A DNA stretch of 64,000 nt from Aspergillus flavus (taxonomy: Eukaryota > Ascomycota > Eurotiomycetes > Eurotiales > Aspergillaceae). Location of the stretch: NCBI RefSeq assembly GCF_009017415.1, contig NC_092410.1, positions 310,001 through 374,000 on the forward strand, read 5' to 3'. Made by a program: the position numbers and the translations under genes. The stretch's first letter is position 1. Each line of letters starts with the position of its first letter. Below the pieces are notes generated by a model. The model did no database searches. It was not told where the DNA came from and saw nothing but the letters and a program-made list of their open reading frames with translations. This document shows positions 56,041 through 64,000 of this stretch, piece after piece.

Positions 56041-58672
56041 TTACATCATGCCTCGTTTTTTCGTAAAGCCTTGGACCCACGCTTTCGGGCCTAATCGAGA
56101 ATCAACTTTTGGGGTGTTCCGTAAGTATGCTGAGACCACAGCTTGTAGCTCTTTATTATTGCAATTCTTCTTGAATTCACACAGTATATCGCGTATCCAG
56201 TCTGGGTTTGGACAGGAGCTTAGGATAAGAGCTACAGTGTCCGGGTCTTGAGTGCGAACCTCAAGCAGGGTATGTGCGGCGGCAAAATGTGGTGGAAGAG
56301 GGGTACACCCCAGTGCCGCAAGGAGCAAGGCAACATACGCAGCTTGGCCTGGGTGATTCTGCTCGAGCTGATATCGGACGAAGGGAAGGATCTTCAACCG
56401 CACGCAGAGTGCGTCGAATGTGTAGTCGATCCCTAGCGTGCAAGGCCATCTCTCTGCACGACGTGGAACGCGCCCATTCAGCGCACACTGATCTCCGGGT
56501 GTTGTGGCTGTCCAAATTGCCCGCGAGGACCTGTCTAGCTCCATCAACAAAAGGACCTGGTTGTGTTGTTCACCTGTTGCACTTTGTAACATGGCTCGCA
56601 CAGAGTGCTCTAGGCATCCGATCGCTGGTATCCAGAACTCTTCTGTTCCCATTCTACTCGATTTCAGGGTCTTGAGGTGGCGGAGATAAGCCGAAGCCAG
56701 GGTATAGTTGGCGTCGAAGCGGGCGTTGCTGCCGGCTGTGATGCGAACCCATACCTTGGGGGAGTGCAGGAAATCCTTCGCAGTGCGGTGAAGGTATTGG
56801 ATTGTGCCCTTGGGTGAAGACGGAGCCTCAAGAAGGCCCTTAGACCGGCTGTTGAGACGACGCCGCGCCTCCTCGTGGAAATCGATTACCTGGTCGGGGC
56901 CCAGGGGTCGAATAGGATCTGTGAGTGCATTCTCCACGGCCTCGTCGGTATAGTAGAATGTCAGTAAGTTCAATGGCTGGTATGCATGTCTGACTAGTTG
57001 CATCAGGTGGCACAGAGATTCAAAATAGAACGCATCTACAGTATTCAGTAACTTCTCAAAAAGTTGCTCCAGATCTGATGGCAAGGCAGCCAGCCTCTTG
57101 CGAAGATCTGCTATGCTGTCACCGTTCTGGATCCCCGCGAGAAGCGACCCCACGACTAAGTACACCCAGAGAAAAACGCCGGAGGCCTTATCGACCACGG
57201 CGGTCTCAAGGTCACGCGCTCTATCCGGTTCACGCTGCAGGAGGTTAACGAACCGTCGGTTCTGCCGACAGCGCTCAGAAACATAGAGCCGAATATCGCC
57301 GTACGTTAGTTGTTCCAGTCGAAGACTCGGAGATTGCTCGAATGCATCCTGAAAGAGATTCCATGGACGGCTAGCAACACAGAGTTTAACGTTATCCTTT
57401 TCGGCAATGCGTCCCACGAACTCAACTAGAACCTGGGGGTTTCCGTCAAACTCGTCCAGGCCGTCGAGGAAGAACGCAAATCGAAACAGCTCCTCGGAGA
57501 TGATCATTTCAAGCGCCTGTTGTAACTCGGCAATAGTCCAGTCATGTAAGCCTCGACGTAGATGGTTGTATCTCTGCCATCTCTCAGAAAACACTTGTCG
57601 TATATATTGACGATGTTCATGCAGTACCTGAAACAACAGCGACTGGAGAAGGCCCCTTTGTGACATTTGATTGACAGTTCCAGAATTCCAGAAAAAGAAC
57701 CCACCCATGATAAGAGGCTGGGAGCCGGCCCATCTTTTGAGGTATCCTCGTGTTCGCGGTTCATTGTACAAGAACTTCATGAGTGTTGACTTTCCCGACC
57801 CTGGCTTCCCAGTGATCCAGAAAGGGATTTCATTTTGTCCTCGCAGTAACCATTTAGGAAACTCCGCCTGATTGTGAAAAGTCCATTCGAATGTGTTCTT
57901 GTGGGCGACGGGGATTGCCTCATGCCGGTCAGGGAGCCCTCGAAACTTAAGTAGTGTAAGAATGGCTACGCAAAAGTCCGATTCCCTGTCCCCCTCTGTT
58001 CCATTATCAAGGGCAGCAGCAAAGTCTATGAGATCATGTTGGTTATGGGCATCCCAATCGTTGCGGTGAATGGCCAAAAGAAGCTCGGAGTACCACGGTT
58101 TGCCAGCATTCCATACCTGCTGAATCTGTGATAGGAATCGTAGGGCGCCGGGGTCTGTCTGCCTTGAGAAAACTTCAGAAAGCTGATTCCTGTCTAATTG
58201 TTAGGTCTCCTATTCCAACATGGGAACGGGTTTGGGTCACTTACCGGAGACAGATCAGCAGTGCCGTATTCAGCTGCTCTCTGATGTTACTGAGTTTAGT
58301 TGCAAGCGCGTTCGTTTCCCCCTGACCCAGAAGTTGGCCAAACGTTTGGCGCACTTGGTCCCATCGGTTAAGGGGCTGCTGTCGCTGGAGTTTCCCCAGC
58401 CGATCAAGGACACTCTCGCTGACTTTACGACACTCCAAACAAATTTCGTGAAGTAGCCTTTCCTCCCCACTCAGGGTCACGAAAGACGGGGGGAACACAA
58501 GCTGTTCCGTAAGGCTTAATAGCGTTCCCGCGACATCTTTGATATTCGCGTTGGTTAGCAGCAGGCCATCGGCGGCTTGAGAAGCATGGCTCGTTCCACG
58601 TATCAGTTGACCGGTGAACTGGGTAATCTGAATCACAGCGGTAGCTAGACCAAGGGCACTAAGAGGTTCCAT
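56041..58672 (-). CDS. NACHT-domain STAND protein (NLR-like)
   Basis: Exons 58672-58245 and 58189-56041 (intron 58190-58244, 55 nt) give 858 residues. The N-terminal helical domain starts MEPLSALGLATAVIQITQFT, the common fungal STAND opener. The P-loop reads WITGKPGSGKSTLMK (about residues 268-280), the Walker B region FAFFLDGLDEFDGN, then VKLCVASRPWNLFQDAF. After the NACHT come helical segments but no evident WD40, ankyrin or TPR repeats. Fungal NACHT proteins act in non-self recognition and cell death. With the HET gene at 39194, this window carries two candidates for allorecognition. Ligand and partner are unknown. Confidence 0.85.
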
Positions 58673-59587
58673 TCTGTATGCGTTTCTTCCAGGCCGGGCT
58701 GAATGTTGGGTTGGTGGTAAATGGAGAACGGAAGAGGTTTATTATTTTTATTTAAAATTAATTCTTGCTTTTGCTGTTCTACAGCGACGGGCTTAACTCA
58801 ATGGCCAGGTTTGTGCCTTGCTGAGCACAAGGCTGCGCAAGACTGGCCGCAGTATGTGCTGTGTATCGCGGAGGGCGTGTCATTGGCCGAGCAGCACTCG
58901 CACAGCCACTCGCAGCCTTTCGCGTACCAGTTGTACGCGCCTGTCTAGTTTGTATGTTTGGACGCAGACCTTTTGCCCCCAGGGGCTAGAGCAAATTAGG
59001 TCTAGCAAAGTTCTGCCAGCTTTGCTGAGTGAAAAGGCCACAGACTCTGTGCCAAAGGCCACGCACAACGTGCTCTTTTCTTATCGTCTCCCAGAAGCGG
59101 GCCCATACTGCTGCTATATGCACGATATGCTAGATCTAGCACTTCAGATATAACACTTCGTTACAACCCCAGATATAGGTGAATTGGACATGTCCTTTGT
59201 CTCTGCAAATGTTGTTACTGGAAGCAAGAATTAGTCATAAGGTAAACTATGTATGTTTGGATCAACGGTTGGATTATATATTGTTTGCTGTATCTGGGCA
59301 CTTGCGGCAAAGGTAGTTGCTCCTTGGAGGGAAACATTGCGACAACTCTAGACCATTATAAGGAAGCATCACTAATTGAATATAGAGGTTACAGATTCAT
59401 ACACTGCTTCGAGTATTAAGATCGTGAAAATGGTCTGCTGTGGGTCTCAATCTAGTCACGGGATCGATCTACATATGTCAAATTAAACCCTTAGCGCTTA
59501 TTCATGTCAGCCTCAGTGGACTTGAGCCCCCTGTTTCATCTCTGAGATATTCTGAACATCACCTTGACCTTTCATAAATCAGCCAAA
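58673..59587. other. Intergenic spacer
   Basis: No gene is supported in this 0.9-kb divergent interval, which may hold promoters for both flanking genes. Confidence 0.45.
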
Positions 59588-60547
59588 ATGACGACTGAGA
59601 CAAGCTTCCTTCCGTCGGTCCTCATCACCGGATGTAGTGCAGGTGGAATCGGCTCCGCATTGGCCGAAACATTCCACGAACGCGGACTACATGTTTTCGC
59701 GACGGCGCGATCGACATCTAAGATGGCCCACCTGGAGAAACTACCCAACATTACTCTCCTGGAACTAGACGTGACCGACCCAAAGAGCATTGAATCTGCC
59801 GTTGAGGTCGTGACCGCCAAGACAGGCGGCAAATTGAACTATTTGATCAACAACTCAGGTCAGAGTCTCGTCCTGCCAGCCTTGGATACGAGCATTGAAG
59901 ATGCCAAGAGATTGTTCGATGTCAATTTGTGGGGCGTGGTTGCTGTCACGCAAGCCTTCTCGCCCTTGATCCTCGCAACCAAAGGAACAATCGTCAATGT
60001 GGCATCTCTTGCTGCCTTCTTCCGTTCCCCTTGGTTGAGTTCGTCTCTGCTTTATTCGCATTCTTGGATTTGATCTTGCTGATGCGGATAGGTTTCTATA
60101 ACGCTTCCAAGGCAGCCGTGGATGCTTACACACACACTATCCGCCAGGAATTGGCCCCCTTTGGCGTTAAAGTCGTCACTGTAACTGCGGGGACAGTACA
60201 AACTAATATCTTCAGGCCTGTAGAGGAAATCTCGCTCCCTCCCGACTCCATATATAAAGCAGCCTCGAAACAGATGGTGGGTATTGCTAATGGAAAATTG
60301 ATCCAAGGAGCTATGGCCCCGGCCGAATTTGCCAAAAGGGTTGCGGATGATGTGCTCGGTGGAGCGACTGGTGTGATTTGGAGGGGAACGATGGCAACCA
60401 TTGGAAGGATAATGTACACCATTCTTCCGACTTGGCTAATGGTAAGTTGGTGCCCTTTGTTCCGTGACTTGGGGTCGACTGTGCTTACCTCTGGATGTTT
60501 AGGATCGTTTGACATTCCCTGGTTCAGGTTTGGATAACTTGGGTTGA
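59588..60547 (+). CDS. Classical short-chain dehydrogenase, acyl-DHAP reductase (Ayr1)-like
   Basis: Exons 59588-60038, 60092-60441 and 60503-60547 give 281 residues. The cofactor motif is TGCSAGGIGSALAE, with NNSG after strand 4 and the catalytic YNASKAAV completed after intron 1. The AGTVQTNIF segment follows. These reduce keto groups; the closest known class is NADPH-dependent 1-acyl-dihydroxyacetone phosphate reductase, though this is often only a similarity label in fungi. Intron 1 has a GTTCGT donor, which is unusual but the only one giving the correct frame. The last exon codes the 15-residue tail. Confidence 0.83.
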
Positions 60548-60744
60548 AGAGGCGCGTAAATGTCATGTTTTGGGGAATGTGTGGTTTGATTTTTATTTTT
60601 ACTTTTTTTATAATACAGAAGGTTGTGCTCTTAGAGTGACACAATAGTGTAGACGTGAGACTCGAGCTACCTGCGAACAACTGAAAGATCATGTCCACTT
60701 TGAGGCCTGGCACGCGTTACCTGCGCATTCTTAGATGGAGACAT

Positions 60745-61929
60745 CTACTCGAGGATAGAGGTAATGACACCACTGGCTACTGTCCTCCCACTCTCACGGA
60801 TGGTGAAGCGCAGGCCTTCCTCCATGGCGGTTGGCGCGATCAATTTGACCGTGATAGACGGGCTATCACCTGGCACTATCATTACCATACCCTCCGGCAA
60901 CATAATCGAGCCCGTCATCTCCGTCATGCGGATTAAGAACTGCGCCTGATAGTGATTGAAGAACGGCGTGTGGCGACCGCCCTCTTCCTTGCGCAGCACG
61001 TACATATGCGCCGTGAAATCCGTGCACATCCTGATCTGGGCCGGCTTGGCCAGCACATGACCGCGAATGACATCCTCAGGCCTGATAGCACGTAGCAAGA
61101 CACCCACGGTCTCCCCTACCCGGCCTTGGTCCAAGGACTTGCGGAATATTTCCACGCCTTTGCACGTCGTCCGGACCACTGCGCCGAAGCCCACGATTTC
61201 AACATCGTCGCCGACCCGGATCATGCCGCGCTCCACTCTACCTGTGACTATTGTGCCGCGACCCGCGACTGAGAACACGTCCTCCACCGGCATCAAAAAC
61301 GGGCGATCCACCGCAGGCACGGACACCGGGATGTACGCGTCCAAGGCCTCCACCAGGTGTACGATGGCGCGCTCACCCAGATCGCTCTCGTCCAACCCCC
61401 CTTCCAGCGCCTGTCTCGCCGAGTCCTTGATGATCGGCATGTTGTCGCCCTGGAAGCCGTGACTGTTGAGCAGGTCGCGCACTTCTAGCTCTACTAGCTC
61501 GAGCTGATCCGTGTCATCGACCATGTCACACTTGTTTATGAATGCGAGGATGTACGACACTCCCGCTTGCCGCGCTACCAGAATCTGCTCGCGTGTCTGT
61601 GGCATCAGGCCGTCCTCGGCCGACACGACCAGGATCACGCCGTCCATCTGCGCTGCGCCGCTGAGCATGTTTTTGGTGTATTCGGCTTGATCAGCCCAGT
61701 CAATGTGTCTATATCGGCGAGCCTTGGTCTCGTACTCGACATGGGCTATCTCCTTGAGCGTGTTGTCGGTCTGGTCGTCGGCCATGCAGGTGGTGCCGAA
61801 TTTGGCGGTGATGGCAGCCGTCAGGGTTGTCTTGCCATGATCAGTATGACCAATTGTACCAACGTTGATAAGGGGCTTGCCAGGGGAGGGCATCTCAGCA
61901 ATATATGGTTGAATATGTAGAGCGGTCAT
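60745..61929 (-). CDS. Bacterial-type EF-Tu-like protein with altered GTPase motifs
   Basis: Single exon, 394 residues, as long as bacterial EF-Tu, without a mitochondrial presequence. G1 is GHTDHGKTT (27-35), close to canonical. The switch I segment that normally contains RGITI is missing between about residues 53 and 63. The G3 box, normally DCPGH, reads DWADQ (77-81), losing the catalytic His. G4 is NKCD (132-135). Domains 2 and 3 are well kept: [35 protein letters not shown] and [20 protein letters not shown], matching bacteria more than fungal Tuf1. Thus a horizontally acquired or retained bacterial copy that may not hydrolyse GTP. It is not a substitute for mitochondrial EF-Tu. Role unknown; target-mimic or self-protection is possible. 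Confidence 0.85.
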   Translation of the reverse strand: MTALHIQPYIAEMPSPGKPLINVGTIGHTDHGKTTLTAAITAKFGTTCMADDQTDNTLKEIAHVEYETKARRYRHIDWADQAEYTKNMLSGAAQMDGVILVVSAEDGLMPQTREQILVARQAGVSYILAFINKCDMVDDTDQLELVELEVRDLLNSHGFQGDNMPIIKDSARQALEGGLDESDLGERAIVHLVEALDAYIPVSVPAVDRPFLMPVEDVFSVAGRGTIVTGRVERGMIRVGDDVEIVGFGAVVRTTCKGVEIFRKSLDQGRVGETVGVLLRAIRPEDVIRGHVLAKPAQIRMCTDFTAHMYVLRKEEGGRHTPFFNHYQAQFLIRMTEMTGSIMLPEGMVMIVPGDSPSITVKLIAPTAMEEGLRFTIRESGRTVASGVITSILE

Positions 61930-62339
61930 GTGTTTATATTCATCTAAGGCTAGGGGAGGGAAGAGGGAGCCACAGTAGAGATGGGCAAGTGTCGATCCCC
62001 CACCAACTAGCCTACAAGCAGTTTAGCGTTGCGAGATTGTTTATAGGGTTGTATCAAAATATCCTAGGAAGCCATTTTTGGCGTTAAATACCTCGCCTAC
62101 TTTATTGCGTTCGTCTCCTACAATCCAGATAGGTGGTTGCACTAGAAATTGCCATTGTCCCGACTCTCGACTCAGTTCGCCATGTTCAACCCAAACCAAC
62201 GGTCCAGGAATTCGGTCATATACTTGTACTTGTGTCAAACTTGATCAGGATTGTTCTCGTTGCCCAGAATTATACTGCTAATTATTGGTGAGCCCTCAGA
62301 ATATACCCATGCGGTCTACCAGGACTAGCTTTAGTTGCA
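61930..62339. other. Intergenic spacer
   Basis: Short frames on both strands have no recognised domain. It includes the EF-Tu-like promoter and the P450 3' region. Confidence 0.4.
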
Positions 62340-63830
62340 TCAGGCGTGATCCCTCTTCGTAAACACCAGTTCCAGCGACGGCGCCACCAGCGTAAAAGTG
62401 TCCATCTGTCCCTCACAAAAGGCTTTGGCCGATTGTCCTGGTGCTAAAGCAATATAATAATCACGGAGTATCACGGTGATGACACGCCGCAGTTCCATCA
62501 AAGCGAGGCGTTTCCCAACACATGCGTAGGGTCCTTGTCGAACGTTAACAGGGGGATTTATGTGAACTGGGAAGGGTAATGAGAATTACCTGAGCTGAAT
62601 GGAAAAAAGCAGAGCGATCCTTTACAAGCTCCAGACGAGTTGTTCATCGTTCGGGAATGAATTCATCTGGGTGCTCGAATACGCGGTTGTCTATTGTCGG
62701 GGTGGGAACGAATTAATATTGTTCAGGTATACCATTACGAGGGTATTTTATTTCAATCACTAACCGCGATACACAGTGTACATCTGGACCTGTACAACAA
62801 CGTTCCCAGGAATAAACTTATCGCCAATCTGCAGGCCAGCCAGTCAGATTCTAGATCTGGGAGTGCGTCTAGGCGAGATTGAAGCTCTCTAGTGATCGAT
62901 GGAATACAAGCTAGATGGCAGAACACGTTGATGAGTGTCGAAGCTACCGTGTCACTAATTTGCTTTAGCCATTCGGCCGATAAATAAAGCCTTCAATTTG
63001 GCCATATGTCTTTGAAACATGGTTGGCGTGGCGCTACATACCTTCCTGCCACGACTATAAGATGAGCATCTCGGTGTAGATTAAGAGTGGCTTAGTACGA
63101 CTGTGGTCCCTGGCGATAAGCGTTGAGGATCCGAGAAAAGACGTCGGGTCGTTCGGGTTCACACTGTCGTAGGACAGTCAGTACACGTAGCAAATGGAGT
63201 TCGTCATTGACAAGCTCTACCTTTGCCCTCTCCGAGATCTGGTCAGCCACCCATTTCCAAAAACGGCGAAAGTTGCTGTTCAATAATGGGAGTCTCTTTC
63301 TAAACGGGAAAAGCTAAGCCAAGTGACTGAAATAAGCAATTCTACCCATGTCTGTGCGGATGGTTTCCAGGACGTAGGATTCCTTGCCATTGACCAGCAT
63401 GTTAGATGATTTCCCGAAGGAAAGATCGATCATGTCGTCGAAGGAAAAATATGTGAACTACTGGGTGATATTTCTCGGCTTCCCGGCATTTTTATGAATT
63501 ACTTGGAAAAGCTGATCGACGTATTTTGATACTCTGGGCTCGTAATCGTCGAGTGCTGTGCGCAGGGAAGGAAACGGCCCTTCAAATTGCCACAAACAAT
63601 ACCTCTCGTTTGCATAACCAACTGATGGAGCGTGTATCGGAGAGACGTGCAAAAATCCAGCAGAGGGTTATTGGGAAGCTTGATTATGCGTCCGAGTCTA
63701 GCTTTGCAGACATACAATTGCTGTTTACAGAGACACATTTAAAGTGGTACACATCGGCGAAGAGATATAAGTTAACACCCGCGGACTGACACACGATCTA
63801 AGTTGAAAGGGTTTACATAGCTTACTGTGA
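62340..63830 (-). pseudogene. Cytochrome P450 pseudogene
   Basis: Reading the minus strand, P450 landmarks appear in order: an N-terminal part to DDYEPRVSKYVDQLFQ, then FDDMIDLSFGKSS, RFWKWVADQI, DVFSRILNAYRQGPQS, LIVVAGSDT (I-helix), a PERW-type meander and FFPFSS-GPYACVGKRLALMELR with the haem-ligand Cys. The reading frame is interrupted by stops at 63458-63460, 63314-63316, 63092-63094 (all in one frame) and 62644-62646. Between DALPDLESD and GLQIGDKF the expected ExxR helix region is missing, so about 50-60 residues appear deleted. Three stops are CpA-to-TpA-type changes, the signature of repeat-induced point mutation. It is unlikely to make a functional enzyme. The 5' end is approximate. 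Confidence 0.75.
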
Positions 63831-64000
63831 TGGTTGGGATTTTCTGTTGGAGAGCACAGGCTATAGAGACTGGCATTGAACCCCAATTTTGCAAGAATAC
63901 ATCATTTAGGGTATTGTTTAATTATCTCGTATCCATTACCCCATTATAGAACAAATGAAATCCTTCCTTTCGTCCAACCTCGGCAATGATAACGATAACA
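63831..64000. other. Window edge
   Basis: Sequence upstream of the P450 pseudogene; no feature recognised. Confidence 0.3.

Noticed and set aside
1..64000. CRISPR array, bacterial operon or phage
   Set aside because: Intron-rich eukaryotic gene structure throughout; no spaced repeats of CRISPR type.
1..64000. PKS or NRPS core biosynthetic gene
   Set aside because: None of the multidomain motifs or very long frames are present; only tailoring-type genes are seen.

Overview
The window is nuclear DNA from a filamentous ascomycete, most likely an Aspergillus or a close relative in the Eurotiales. Evidence: genes broken by 48-102 nt GT-AG introns, dispersed genes on both strands, a neutral protease II-type deuterolysin with the NpII C-terminus, an Aspergillus-type secreted class 3 lipase, fungal-only families (HET, NACHT/STAND, DUF3632, rhodopsin-like membrane protein), and a mitochondrial insertion carrying an atp8 start typical of Aspergillus mtDNA. 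I cannot name the species. Exon models were built by eye; for each complete model the joined exons are divisible by three.

Layout. (1) 0.5-12.7 kb: eight adjacent metabolic genes that look like one catabolic cluster: a class II aldolase-like protein with an altered phosphate loop, an Ldh2-type dehydrogenase, a mitochondrial-looking ATP-grasp ligase, a Dabb protein, an ACS-type MFS transporter, an RraA/HMG-aldolase-like protein, a LigI-like amidohydrolase and an isocitrate/isopropylmalate-type dehydrogenase. Three pairs are divergent and could share promoters. The set suggests import, lactone opening, oxidation and retro-aldol cleavage of a hydroxy or keto acid, with pyruvate-type end products. 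(2) 13-26 kb: secretion-rich and accessory: a secreted PLAT-like protein, DUF3632, an F-box protein, a GH28 pectinase, a 16-cysteine small secreted protein, deuterolysin, and beside it a cytosolic protein resembling a protease pro-domain. (3) 26-31 kb: an SDR and a C2H2/C2H2/Zn2Cys6 regulator lie between two diverged direct repeats, followed by a broken F-box gene. (4) 31-36 kb: tRNA-Ser, a glycine/aspartate-rich hypothetical gene, a four-exon 106-residue secreted protein missed by simple ORF calling, and a stand-alone eIF3b-like RRM. (5) 36.9-43.6 kb: DHA1 MFS transporter, a nuclear mitochondrial insertion (tRNA-Arg, tRNA-Asn and atp8 remnants), a HET protein with ankyrin repeats inside the HET domain, and a secreted lipase. 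(6) 43.6-46.7 kb: AT-rich gene desert. (7) 46.7-64 kb: hypothetical gene, glutaminyl cyclase, MFS transporter, rhodopsin-like membrane protein, O-methyltransferase, NACHT protein, SDR, an intronless bacterial-type EF-Tu with damaged GTPase motifs, and a P450 pseudogene with several in-frame stops.

The best candidates for something undescribed are the eight-gene catabolic cluster, the degenerate EF-Tu beside tailoring-type genes, the HET-ankyrin chimera and the lone eIF3b-type RRM.
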